This document shows positions 1 through 7,880 of a stretch of 64,000 nucleotides of DNA, one piece after another (position 1 is the first letter of the stretch; each line of letters begins with the position of its first letter). The notes beneath the pieces were generated by a model, which was not told the origin of the DNA, did not search any database, and saw only the letters and a list, made by a program, of their open reading frames with translations. Origin of the DNA: Fructobacillus americanaquae (GTDB lineage: Bacteria; Bacillota; Bacilli; Lactobacillales; Lactobacillaceae). Location of the stretch: contig NZ_CP097122.1 in the NCBI RefSeq assembly GCF_024029775.1, forward strand, positions 986,001 to 1,050,000. Direction: 5' to 3'. The translations under genes and the position numbers were made by a program.

Positions 1-42
1 GCAAACAAGATTATTGCTAAAGTAGAATCATTGTTGGGATAA
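1..42 (+). CDS. dltC: D-alanyl carrier protein DltC, C-terminal end only
   Basis: Only the last 13 codons and the stop codon are inside the window. They read ANKIIAKVESLLG, an amphipathic helix like the C-terminus of the small acyl-carrier-type protein DltC. The next gene, 6 nt downstream, is dltD, and dltC directly precedes dltD in dlt operons. DltC carries activated D-alanine on a phosphopantetheine arm for esterification of teichoic acids. The assignment rests mainly on position, because too little sequence is visible for a domain call. Confidence 0.7.
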   Translation, partial: ANKIIAKVESLLG

Positions 43-48
43 AACCTC

Positions 49-1335
49 ATGACTAACAAGAAAAAATTGTGGCAGATCTTTGGCCCGGTGCTTGCAGCAC
101 TGGCACTTATCGGCCTGGTCTTTTTTCTGCCATTCCCGCTGAATCATTATAGTCAGCAGTACTTGAGGGAAGCTTCTGTGTCTTTCTCAAGCCAAATCGT
201 TAAAGGGGAAGCGGTTAAAGACGCTGCCTTTAGTGACAAAAAAGTAAATTATATTCCTTTCTTTGGTTCATCAGAATTATCTCGCTTCGATTCTTTACAT
301 CCATCTGTTTTGGCTGAAAAGTATAACCGCTCTTACCGACCATTTATGCTTGGTAAGGCGGGATCTGAATCAATGGTTCAGTTTTTGAATATGCAAGAGA
401 TGCCAAAGGGGTTGGACCACAAGAAGGCAGTTTTTGTGATTTCGCCACAGTGGTTTACCAAGACGGGCTCAACGGATGCGTTTTCAATTTTCTATTCACC
501 ACTACAAGTGGTGGATTGGTTGCTGAACATGGATCAGCCGAGCCAAACCGACCAGTTTATGGCCCAAGCTTTGTTGAAGCAGTCTTTGGTGCGTGATAAG
601 CCGATGTTTAATCGGATGCTGCATAACGTGGAAGATGGTCAGGGACCAAGTTCAGCCGATAAATCAGCTTTGCGCTTCCAGCACAAGATTTTGTCACGAC
701 AGGATGCCTTGTTCTCAAACTTTGAAACAAGCCATAACTACAAGAATGAAGTGATGAAGTATGCTAAGGACTTGCCGAGCCAGTATCAAGAGCAGGCCTT
801 GAACCAAATTGGTTTCGAACAGGGTGAAAAGAACACTGGTTCGAACCGCTTTAGGATTAAGAACTCGTTCTATCGTACTCGTGTTTGGGCTGACCAGAAG
901 ATGCTTAAGGATGCTCAGGTTCACTATGACTACCGTCAATCAGTTGAATATGCATACTTGCAAGCTGTTTTGGAAAACTTTGCCAAGAACCATACGGATG
1001 TCGAATTTGTCATTACACCAGTTAACCAACGTTGGGTTGCTTACACAGGTTTGTCTGATAAGATGTACTACCAGGCGGTTGATAAGATTAAGTATCAGTT
1101 GCAAAGCCAAGGCTTTAACAACATTGCTGATCTGTCACACCGTGGTGGGGAAGACTTCTTCATGCAGGATACGATTCACATTGGTTGGCGTGGTTGGCTG
1201 GCATTGGACCAGTACTTGAATCCATTCTTGTCTGGTAAGTACCAGGATAATGATTACAAGATCAACAACAACTTCTTGTCAAAGGAATGGCAGAACTTTA
1301 AGCCACAAGATCAAGAGCTACAAACCTTTTCATAA
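49..1335 (+). CDS. dltD: D-alanyl-lipoteichoic acid biosynthesis protein DltD
   Basis: DltD is a membrane-anchored SGNH-type hydrolase that helps transfer D-alanine from the Dlt pathway onto lipoteichoic acid outside the cell. The 428-residue protein has one N-terminal membrane segment (about residues 8-28) after a lysine-rich start. The nucleophile motif G73-S-S-E follows, and a D374-T-I-H377 block near the C-terminus fits the DxxH catalytic pair. Length matches the family. It is the last gene of the dlt operon: dltC ends 6 nt upstream and a strong terminator follows. D-alanylation lowers surface negative charge and commonly affects resistance to cationic peptides; that role is family knowledge, not seen here. 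Confidence 0.95.
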   Translation: MTNKKKLWQIFGPVLAALALIGLVFFLPFPLNHYSQQYLREASVSFSSQIVKGEAVKDAAFSDKKVNYIPFFGSSELSRFDSLHPSVLAEKYNRSYRPFMLGKAGSESMVQFLNMQEMPKGLDHKKAVFVISPQWFTKTGSTDAFSIFYSPLQVVDWLLNMDQPSQTDQFMAQALLKQSLVRDKPMFNRMLHNVEDGQGPSSADKSALRFQHKILSRQDALFSNFETSHNYKNEVMKYAKDLPSQYQEQALNQIGFEQGEKNTGSNRFRIKNSFYRTRVWADQKMLKDAQVHYDYRQSVEYAYLQAVLENFAKNHTDVEFVITPVNQRWVAYTGLSDKMYYQAVDKIKYQLQSQGFNNIADLSHRGGEDFFMQDTIHIGWRGWLALDQYLNPFLSGKYQDNDYKINNNFLSKEWQNFKPQDQELQTFS

Positions 1336-1341
1336 AAAGTT

Positions 1342-1380
1342 AGAGGATTGACACATTCTGTGTTGATTCTCTTTTTTTTT
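1342..1380 (+). terminator. Rho-independent terminator of the dlt operon
   Basis: A 14-bp stem (1342-1355 with 1359-1372, including G-U pairs) with a 3-nt loop runs straight into a run of nine T. It ends the dlt transcript. The T-run lies directly before the acpS -10 box, so termination and the next promoter are packed together. Confidence 0.85.
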
Positions 1381-1388
1381 GATAAAAT
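1380..1388 (+). promoter_or_regulatory. Extended -10 promoter element immediately before acpS
   Basis: TGATAAAAT matches an extended -10 (TGN followed by TAAAAT). Its last base is only 6 nt from the acpS ATG, so transcription would start at or within a base or two of the start codon. No Shine-Dalgarno purine run of usual strength can fit in the transcript. I see no good -35 at 17 nt because the terminator stem occupies that space. Confidence 0.5.
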
Positions 1389-1394
1389 GAAGGT

Positions 1395-1799
1395 ATGATT
1401 ATCGGAATCGGAAACGACATGGAGTCCATTAGCCGAATTGAAGGCGTATTGTCTAGACGACCAAACTTCTTGTCGACAATCTTAACGCCGGCCGAACAGG
1501 AGGCAGTTCAAAAACGGACGGGCAAGCACTACTTAGAGTTTGTTGCGGGCCGCTTTTCAGCCAAGGAAGCTTATGCTAAGGCATTAGGGACTGGAATTGG
1601 TCGCGATGTGTCTTGGCAGGATATTTCAATCCTGAATGCCAAATCAGGTCGACCAGTTATGAAGGTTGTGGGACAAAAAAATCGGATTGAGGTCGCCATT
1701 ACCCATAGTGGTGATTATGTCAATACGGTTGTTACGATTGAAAGAGCTAGCTGGTTACAACGCTTCGCGGCTCGTTTTATTGGTAGAAAAGAGAATTAG
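1395..1799 (+). CDS. acpS: Holo-[acyl-carrier-protein] synthase AcpS
   Basis: AcpS transfers 4'-phosphopantetheine from coenzyme A to a serine of acyl carrier proteins, activating fatty acid synthesis carriers (and DltC-type carriers in principle). The start MIIGIGNDMESISRIE contains the Mg-binding Asp-8 region, and GRFSAKEAYAKALGTGIG (from about residue 52) is the second family signature. At 134 residues it is slightly longer than usual (about 120) because of a basic, Trp-containing C-terminal tail. The alanine racemase gene starts 2 nt after its stop; acpS-alr is a standard Firmicutes pair. The start codon is fixed by the motif position although no strong ribosome binding site precedes it. 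Confidence 0.95.
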   Translation: MIIGIGNDMESISRIEGVLSRRPNFLSTILTPAEQEAVQKRTGKHYLEFVAGRFSAKEAYAKALGTGIGRDVSWQDISILNAKSGRPVMKVVGQKNRIEVAITHSGDYVNTVVTIERASWLQRFAARFIGRKEN

Positions 1800-1801
1800 A
1801 C

Positions 1802-2944
1802 ATGAATGATGATCCATTTTCTAGGCGAGGAGCGGCACTCTTCGTTTCAGCAGCAGCGCTGGTTCATAATGCTAAAACAATTATGACCCATGCAAAAGCC
1901 AAGCGCTTAATTGCTGTTATTAAGGCAAATGCCTATGGCCACGGTGCCAAATGGGCAGCAACAGTTTTGGCGGGGCAAGCAGACGTTCATGACTTTGCTG
2001 TAGCAACGGTTGATGAAGGGTTAGATGTCCGCCAGGTTTTGCCGGAAAGAAGGGACCAAATTGTCCTACTTGGCGTCCAAAACGTAAATTTGGTAACGGT
2101 GATGGCTGAAAACTATCTGGCGCCAGCAGTTGGCAACCTGGATTGGTTATTAGCTGCAAGAGATCTCTTACAAGCTAGTGATAGTCCACTACCACCTTTA
2201 CGAGTCCACCTGGCTATCGATACCGGTATGGGGCGAATGGGTGCTAAGACGAAGGCAGAGTTGTCATCGATGTATCAGTTTGTTATGGGGGAGGACGCCT
2301 TTGAATTGGCTGGGGTTTTCACGCACTTTGCAACGGCAGATGATCAAAATCAGGCTTACTATGACCAGCAGAAAGCTGACTTTTTAGCTCAGGTCACAGC
2401 CCTAGATATCGATCCCAAGTACTGGCACGTTGCTAACACAGGTTCAGCACTCTTCCATTTTGATGAAATTCCAACCGAAACGATTCGCGTTGGTTCGGCC
2501 CTGTATGGCTATAATCCGGCCTATCCATCCAAAAAAACCGACCTACCATTGCAACCAGTGGCGACTTTTAAAGCTAGAATTTGGGGTGTCCATCAGCTTT
2601 TGGCTGGTGAGGCGGTTTCCTATGGTGCAACCTATGTAGCACACGAGAATCAATGGGTTGGCACAGTGCCGCTTGGTTATGCCGATGGCTATCATCGAAC
2701 TTTTTCGGGTATGACCGTTTTGATCAACGGCCGAAAAGAACGAGTCCTTGGCCGGGTCACGATGGATCAAATGATTGTTTCATTGAGCAAGCCTGTTCCA
2801 ATTAATACGGATGTCATTTTATTTGGACAAGATGGCCAAGAAAAAATCAGTATCGAAGAACTGGCCGAATATGGTCAAAGTATCCCACATGAAGTACTAA
2901 CTGGAATTGGGTCACGAATTCCACGTGTCATCGAAGATAAATAA
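1802..2944 (+). CDS. alr: Alanine racemase
   Basis: Alr interconverts L- and D-alanine using pyridoxal phosphate and supplies D-alanine for peptidoglycan and, here, for teichoic acid D-alanylation by the adjacent dlt operon. The PLP lysine is K41 in AVIKANAYGHG. The second catalytic region, with the active-site Tyr in AVSYGATY, is followed by GTVPLGYADGY, typical of the C-terminal beta domain. Length, 380 residues, is normal. It is translationally close-packed behind acpS (2-nt gap) and is followed 63 nt later by a MazF-type toxin gene, an order seen widely in Bacilli. Confidence 0.97.
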   Translation: MNDDPFSRRGAALFVSAAALVHNAKTIMTHAKAKRLIAVIKANAYGHGAKWAATVLAGQADVHDFAVATVDEGLDVRQVLPERRDQIVLLGVQNVNLVTVMAENYLAPAVGNLDWLLAARDLLQASDSPLPPLRVHLAIDTGMGRMGAKTKAELSSMYQFVMGEDAFELAGVFTHFATADDQNQAYYDQQKADFLAQVTALDIDPKYWHVANTGSALFHFDEIPTETIRVGSALYGYNPAYPSKKTDLPLQPVATFKARIWGVHQLLAGEAVSYGATYVAHENQWVGTVPLGYADGYHRTFSGMTVLINGRKERVLGRVTMDQMIVSLSKPVPINTDVILFGQDGQEKISIEELAEYGQSIPHEVLTGIGSRIPRVIEDK

Positions 2945-3007
2945 GCGTGACCAAGCATATAGGCAGTGACAAAATAGGGCAAAGCGCCCATACATAAGAG
3001 GATAGAC

Positions 3008-3373
3008 ATGACAGCAGATTATGAAAACGTTCGCCGTGGCGATGTTTTTTATGCCGATTTAAAGCAGGGAATCGGCTCCGAACAGTCCGGCTTGCGCCCA
3101 GTTTTAGTGGTGCAAAATGATATGGGCAATATGAACGCTCCAACGACCATTGTAGTGGCGATTACTTCCAAGATAGCCAAGCCCAAGTTGCCGACACATA
3201 TTTCATTGCCGGCGGCGATTAGCGGTATTAAACGGGATTCCATTATTTTGGCCGAGCAAATCAGAACCATCGATAAGCATCGTTTGCGCGACCGCATTGC
3301 ACATATTGACCAGCAAGATGGCTTAATGAAGGCAGTGGCAAAGGCATTGAAAATTAGTATTGGCTTGGCCTAA
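3008..3373 (+). CDS. mazF: MazF/PemK-type endoribonuclease toxin (EndoA family)
   Basis: This 121-residue protein belongs to the MazF/PemK family of sequence-specific mRNA interferases. Visible features are the RRGDVFYADL opening strand, the SEQSGLRPVLVVQND loop with the conserved Arg-Pro, and the TSKIAK...LPTHISL segment. The segment KRDSIILAEQIRTIDKHRL contains the conserved C-terminal strand. In Bacillus the gene follows alr but is preceded by its antitoxin gene. Here only 63 nt separate alr from this gene, too short for the usual antitoxin of about 80-90 residues, and no antitoxin ORF follows. The antitoxin may be encoded elsewhere or be lost. The ribosome binding site is AGAGGA before ATG 3008. 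Confidence 0.9.
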   Translation: MTADYENVRRGDVFYADLKQGIGSEQSGLRPVLVVQNDMGNMNAPTTIVVAITSKIAKPKLPTHISLPAAISGIKRDSIILAEQIRTIDKHRLRDRIAHIDQQDGLMKAVAKALKISIGLA

Positions 3374-3581
3374 AATTTAGGTTGCGGCCCTTCAGCGGGT
3401 GAACCATTGTTAACGGTGATGATTGCTGGGCTAGTTTAATTAGGGCTAGTCTGTTGATCTAGGAAACCCTCATTGCCAAGCATGGTAAGGCTTTTTTAAT
3501 ATGACCTTAATCTGTTGTTGTTAAAGTAACATTACTGATAAGACATTTTAACGGGCACACTGCCCCAAAGGAGAAGGACTG

Positions 3582-4280
3582 ATGGCCAAAGCAATTAAAA
3601 TCCTGTTAATTGAAGATGATAAAAATCTGGCCGATAATATTGTCGGCTTTTTGGAAGACTTTGCCGATGTCACGGCGGTGACGGATGGCCAAGATGGTGA
3701 ATATGAGGGGAAAGAAGTCCCTTACGATCTGATTATATCTGATTTGATGTTACCAGGTGAAAATGGTCTGGAGATTATCAAGAATCTTCGGGATGACAAA
3801 GTGGATACGCCTGTTCTAATTTTAACGGCGAAAGCATCTCTGGATGATAAAATTGAAGGTTTCAACGTAGGTGCCGATGACTATTTGACTAAGCCCTTCC
3901 ACCGCGAAGAATTATTGGTTCGAGTAAAGGCACTCCTACGCCGAACGGGTGTCTATTCCGAAGATAACATGATTACAGTCGGAGAACTAACGATTAACTT
4001 AGAAAATCGTGGCGTTCAGGTTCACGGTCAAAGTGTCAAATTAGTCGGCAAGGAATTTGATATTTTGACCTATTTGGGTCAAAACAAGAATATCATCGTG
4101 ACCCGGGACCAAATTTTTGATCGTGTTTGGGGCATCGATTCTGATACCACGATTAACGTGGTCAATATTTACTTGAATAACCTGCGCCGAAAACTTGAGG
4201 CAGTTGGCCAGGGCGGGCTAATTAAGACGCTCCGAAACATTGGTTTTATTCTCGAGGTGCCGGATGCCAAGACTGATTAA
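3582..4280 (+). CDS. ciaR: OmpR-family response regulator, CiaR-like
   Basis: This is a 232-residue DNA-binding response regulator. The receiver domain has the acidic pair EDD (11-13), the phosphoacceptor D54 in ISDLMLPGENG and the conserved lysine K104 in LTKPF. A winged-helix OmpR/PhoB domain follows from about residue 128. The pattern LLIEDDKNLADNIVGFLEDFADV and LTAKASLDDKIEGFNVGADDYLTKPF is close to my memory of streptococcal CiaR. The partner kinase overlaps its 3' end, and an HtrA protease gene, a classic CiaR target, follows. The 208 nt upstream hold no gene; a weak hairpin plus T-run lies near 3474-3497 and a usable AAGGAG site precedes ATG 3582. Confidence 0.85.
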   Translation: MAKAIKILLIEDDKNLADNIVGFLEDFADVTAVTDGQDGEYEGKEVPYDLIISDLMLPGENGLEIIKNLRDDKVDTPVLILTAKASLDDKIEGFNVGADDYLTKPFHREELLVRVKALLRRTGVYSEDNMITVGELTINLENRGVQVHGQSVKLVGKEFDILTYLGQNKNIIVTRDQIFDRVWGIDSDTTINVVNIYLNNLRRKLEAVGQGGLIKTLRNIGFILEVPDAKTD

Positions 4281-5580
4281 TCGCAAACAGCAAATTGATA
4301 ATTTTTCAACGTTGGCCCTGGGTCTGATGGTCATTTTTGGCTTTTTGGCCGGGGTGATTTTTTGGGTTTATACCTTCACGATTTATGATAGCTCTGACAA
4401 GGTTATTAACCAATATGTGGAGTACTATCAACGCAATAACTGGTTGGATGAAGGAGCCTCAGCGAAGCAAAAGATGCTGACAGCTGATTCTATGCGTCAT
4501 ATGCCAGAAGATTTTCGTGGAAACTTTCTGTACTATGATGAAAAGGGGAAGGAAATTGAAAATCAGACAAATAATAATGGTTCCAAGAATGTCTTAACAA
4601 GACGTTTTGGTCTGCAGTTTGATACTAGTGATTTAAATTTGGCCCCCAGAACAGTTCATGTTAATAAGACTTATTTGAGAATTCAGGCTGTTAAATTTAA
4701 ACCGAATATGGTCTTAGTGCCAGATGGCCAGGGTCTGAAATCGGCGACCTATGGCTATGTCTTTGTTGATGTCACGGATACTGTTTTGAATTTGAAAAAA
4801 TTCCAGGACGTGATGGTTTGGTCATTTGTTTCGGCCTTTATCTTTGCGTTGTTCTTTGCCTTCTTTATTGCCCGGCAAAGTATGAAGCCAATCTTAAAGG
4901 CTTGGGATCAGCAACAAGACTTCGTTAATAATGCTGCCCATGAATTGCGGACACCGATGTCAGTCATTCAAGGAAAGCTAGAAACGATGCTAACCAAGCC
5001 GGATAACACGATTCGTCAGCAGTCCGAAGCCATTATTCTTTCGCTATCGGAAGTCAGGCGGTTGAATTCCTTGACCAATAACATGTTAACCTTGGCTAAA
5101 ACTGGGTCAAACATGACCAAAATTGAAAAGGAAAAAACCGATGTCGGTCAGTTCTTGCAGCAAATTTTGTCGCCTTACATTGAAATGGGGGAAATATCGG
5201 ACAAAAAGGTGGTTATCCACAATGCTGTTCGTCAGGAAGTCGATATTGATCAAAAACGGATTCACCAATTATTGGTACTGCTAATGGATAACGCGCTAAA
5301 GTATTCGGATGAAGGAGCAACCGTGACGGTTTCGGCTGCGATTGAGAAAAAACGTTTAACACTTTCGGTTGCCGACACTGGCCGCGGCATTTCAGCTGAC
5401 GCGAAAAAGCATATCTTTGACCGTTTTTACCGTGAGGATAAAACTGGTAATCGTGAAACTGGTGGCACTGGTTTAGGCCTATCCATTGCAGAATGGATAG
5501 TCGCTGCCCATAATGGTAAGATAACTGTGAGCGACAATCAACCAAAGGGGACAATTTTTAAGGTGACTCTCTCACTTTAA
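4264..5580 (+). CDS. ciaH: Sensor histidine kinase, CiaH-like
   Basis: This membrane sensor kinase is paired with the upstream regulator. It has two membrane segments (about residues 17-40 and 182-203), flanking an extracytoplasmic sensor of roughly 140 residues. A dimerisation/phosphoacceptor domain follows, with H226 in NNAAHELRTPMS, then an HATPase domain with the N-box (LLMDNALKYS), DTGRGIS and the GGTGLGLSIAE G-box. I chose ATG 4264 because GAGGTG sits 7 nt before it; an upstream TTG at 4240 is in frame but has no ribosome binding site. It overlaps the regulator gene by 17 nt, indicating translational coupling. The signal it senses cannot be read from sequence. Confidence 0.85.
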   Translation: MPRLINRKQQIDNFSTLALGLMVIFGFLAGVIFWVYTFTIYDSSDKVINQYVEYYQRNNWLDEGASAKQKMLTADSMRHMPEDFRGNFLYYDEKGKEIENQTNNNGSKNVLTRRFGLQFDTSDLNLAPRTVHVNKTYLRIQAVKFKPNMVLVPDGQGLKSATYGYVFVDVTDTVLNLKKFQDVMVWSFVSAFIFALFFAFFIARQSMKPILKAWDQQQDFVNNAAHELRTPMSVIQGKLETMLTKPDNTIRQQSEAIILSLSEVRRLNSLTNNMLTLAKTGSNMTKIEKEKTDVGQFLQQILSPYIEMGEISDKKVVIHNAVRQEVDIDQKRIHQLLVLLMDNALKYSDEGATVTVSAAIEKKRLTLSVADTGRGISADAKKHIFDRFYREDKTGNRETGGTGLGLSIAEWIVAAHNGKITVSDNQPKGTIFKVTLSL

Positions 5581-5592
5581 GTGTGGTCTAAA
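5557..5592 (+). promoter_or_regulatory. Possible CiaR-type direct repeat before htrA
   Basis: TTTAAG at 5576-5581 is followed after five bases by TCTAAA, resembling the streptococcal CiaR box (TTTAAG, five bases, TTTAAG) with two mismatches in the second half. Another TTTAAG lies at 5557-5562. The repeat sits 30-50 nt before the htrA start. Conservation of this operator outside streptococci is an assumption. Confidence 0.3.
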
Positions 5593-5623
5593 GATAAGAA
5601 AATTTTGAAAGGAAAGCTGCCGG

Positions 5624-6481
5624 ATGATTCGTAAAAGAGTACATGCTTTTACCACTATGATAGTGGCTGCCTTTGTAATCGGTGGATTGCTGGTGTTGTT
5701 TAGTTCCTCACCAGGATCTTGGTATCAAAGTCAGTTGGCACAAGCCACCCATACGAATGCCGCTGGGACGGCCACAGTGGCAAAGACTGCCTATAAGAGC
5801 AAAGATCAGGCAACTAGTGCCTACAATAAGGTTAAAGATGCCGTTGTTACGGTGCAGAATTTACAAAAATCAGCTTCGCTAGGCGATGGAGTATCAGCCT
5901 TTGATGATCAAACAAAGGATAAGCAGCAGACCGATTACGAGACGGCTGCCCAGGGATCAGGTGTTGTTGTGAAGATTGGAAAAGATACTGCCGATATCGT
6001 GACGAATAACCATGTGATTGAAGGTTCAGCGGCCATCCAGGTCGTGGATGCCAACGGTCAAAAGGCCGAAGCAACTGTTATTAAAAGAGATACGTCCAAG
6101 GATTTAGCCTTGATTCGCGTGAAATCGACCGCCTTTAAGCAAGTTGCCAAGCTAGCGGATAGCTCATCTTTGAAGTCCGGTCAACAGGTGCTGGCGCTTG
6201 GTTCGCCATTGGGAGCGGCCTATGCCTCCACGATGACCAAGGGCATTATTTCCTCACCAAACCGGACGCTAGCAATTTCACAGACTAATAATCAAAACGT
6301 TCAAGTTATCCAAACGGATGCAGCCATTAACCCTGGTAATTCAGGTGGGGCCTTGATTAATTTGGCTGGGGAGGTCGTTGGCATTAGTTCAGCTAAGATT
6401 TCGGCTGGCGCTGCTGATACCAATATTGAAGGAATGGGCTTTGCTATTCCGGCTAATACGGTGGCCGCTTTTATTAAATAA
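5624..6481 (+). CDS. htrA: HtrA/DegP-type serine protease lacking a PDZ domain
   Basis: This is a membrane-anchored trypsin-like protease of the HtrA family, a surface quality-control enzyme. The 285-residue protein has one N-terminal membrane anchor (about 9-27) and a Ser/Thr/Ala-rich linker. The protease domain carries H130 (TNNHVIEG), D160 (SKDLALIRV) and S240 (NPGNSGGAL), so the triad is complete. It ends at AIPANTVAAFIK, where most HtrA proteins continue for about 90-110 residues into a PDZ domain. Only about 95 nt separate the stop from the converging gene, so no PDZ remnant remains. It lies 43 nt behind the CiaH-like kinase gene and is probably co-transcribed or CiaR-controlled. Confidence 0.88.
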   Translation: MIRKRVHAFTTMIVAAFVIGGLLVLFSSSPGSWYQSQLAQATHTNAAGTATVAKTAYKSKDQATSAYNKVKDAVVTVQNLQKSASLGDGVSAFDDQTKDKQQTDYETAAQGSGVVVKIGKDTADIVTNNHVIEGSAAIQVVDANGQKAEATVIKRDTSKDLALIRVKSTAFKQVAKLADSSSLKSGQQVLALGSPLGAAYASTMTKGIISSPNRTLAISQTNNQNVQVIQTDAAINPGNSGGALINLAGEVVGISSAKISAGAADTNIEGMGFAIPANTVAAFIK

Positions 6482-6532
6482 AAACTGCCTCATACAGTTT
6501 GCATGGGACAGTAGTGAAAAGTAATTAAAAAG

Positions 6533-6561
6533 AAAAACCAAGCCAAGCGGCTTGGTTTTTT
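6533..6561. terminator. Bidirectional terminator between htrA and the thioredoxin-like gene
   Basis: The arms AAAAACCAAGCC and GGCTTGGTTTTT around a 4-nt loop give a stem with A-run and T-run on either side. It can serve both converging transcripts. Confidence 0.9.
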
Positions 6562-6578
6562 GTTAGAATGAAGTTGAC

Positions 6579-6908
6579 TTATTGAAGGGTTCCTTCATAC
6601 CAGTCAGTTACTTGCTTTGGTGTTAGGCGTTCTCCATGACCGATTTGGTCAACTTTCTTGCCATCAATAAAGAGGACAAAAGAAGGAATGCCACGCAAAC
6701 CATAGCTTGTTGCTAGGTCTAAATTGTCATCGCGATCGGCGTCAATCCAACCAGCTGTCTTAGAAACTTCATCCTTAATTCCTTGAACGAAAGGTTTGAT
6801 GACCTTGCAGTCCCCACACCAGTCAGCCGATAAGAACATGAGCTGCCGACCGGGTTGATCGATAAAAGTTTGAATTTCTTCGTTTGTGTGTTTTTCAGGT
6901 TGGTACAT
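6579..6908 (-). CDS. Thioredoxin-like protein with WCGDC active site
   Basis: This single-domain thioredoxin-fold protein (109 residues) is cytoplasmic with no signal peptide. The active-site motif is W-C-G-D-C-K (about residues 30-35) instead of the WCGPC of classical thioredoxin. The cis-proline motif GIPSF is present near residue 73. The CGDC variant is common in Firmicutes YtpP-like proteins, whose exact substrates are not well defined; Asp in place of Pro is expected to raise the redox potential. The start ATG 6908 has a perfect GGAGG 8-10 nt upstream. It is a monocistronic minus-strand gene ending at a shared terminator. Confidence 0.88.
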   Translation of the reverse strand: MYQPEKHTNEEIQTFIDQPGRQLMFLSADWCGDCKVIKPFVQGIKDEVSKTAGWIDADRDDNLDLATSYGLRGIPSFVLFIDGKKVDQIGHGERLTPKQVTDWYEGTLQ

Positions 6909-7016
6909 GGGATTGACCTCCGTTACTTTTTATCCATTATACCATGAAAATTAGAATTTATAAAATTGGCCTAGTTGTAATTAGGTTGTTATTTGAAAGT
7001 AGAATAAGGAAAACAA

Positions 7017-7759
7017 ATGCAGTCCATAACTGATTTCTACCAAGACCAGCGAGAACCGGTTATTTCACAGGAATTAACCATTAAAAATGTACTGAGAAGT
7101 GCCTGCGCCCGCGATCGGGCTCAGTATTTTAGCCTAGCCAACCAAGGCCAAACAGGCCATGATTGGCAGACCCTGTTGAAGACAGCAGCGAAAATTCAAC
7201 TAACAACGAAAAAACCGGTGATGGTTCATGTTCGGGCTAAAGATATTCAGCCCAGTCAAGTGGAATCAACCTTTAATCTTCTTCAAGACCTTGGGTTAAA
7301 CAATTTTTTGCTGGTGACTGGGGATAAAAAACGGATAGCAACGGATTTTCATCAGCTCAAGATTTGCTCTTGGCGGTTCATCAAAACAATTTAGCAGGGC
7401 TCAGTTTGGCGACGACCCTCGATGTCAACCAAGTCAATACCCATGGCGTTGCCTGGGTGGTTAACCAGGCCTTGACTAAGGAAAGGAATGGGGCGAAAAT
7501 TTTGATTAGTCAGATTTTCTTTAACGTTGATAACTTTTTGGCAGTTCAAGAGGGCTTGAAGATGGCCGGAGCGAATTTGATTTTGGTGGCGGGTGTCCTT
7601 CATTACCCTAGTCAAAATCAGCTTGACTGGGTTCAACGGGTCTTACGTCTGACTGTCTCTAATGATTGGCGAAAAAATCCTGATTTGGCCAGTGCACGTT
7701 TAGTTGCGGATTTAACAGACGGCCAAGCAGCGGGTATCCACTATTTTGCTAACTTTTAA
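7017..7759 (+). pseudogene. metF: Methylenetetrahydrofolate reductase-like gene (MetF superfamily), frameshifted
   Basis: Two overlapping reading frames together encode one MetF-like TIM-barrel protein of about 247 residues. The first frame (7017-7394) holds PVMVHVRAKD and the LGLNNFLLVTGDKK segment typical of the folate/FAD barrel. The second (in frame to 7759) holds GAKILISQIFFNVDNF and GANLILVAGVLHYP, matching the later barrel strands. The break maps to an A6 tract at 7326-7331: a seventh A would join the frames as GDKKTDSNGFSSAQDLLLAVHQ. It may be a recent pseudogene, a read error, or a slippery tract read by polymerase slippage. The reconstructed protein is shorter than typical MetF (about 280-300), so a MetF-related function is also possible. 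Confidence 0.75.
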
Positions 7760-7880
7760 GGGATGACAATGGCTTTTTGGCGACGAAAAATTCGAATATC
7801 CGAAAAAAAGACGTTGATTGGCTATTTTTCTTCCGCATTACAAGGTACAATGGTTTGATTACAATGATTTGGAGACAACC

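Noticed and set aside
7760-7880. Possible c-di-AMP (ydaO-type) riboswitch ahead of kimA
   Set aside because: The 120-nt leader lacks the conserved ydaO core sequences and has no terminator or anti-terminator pair.
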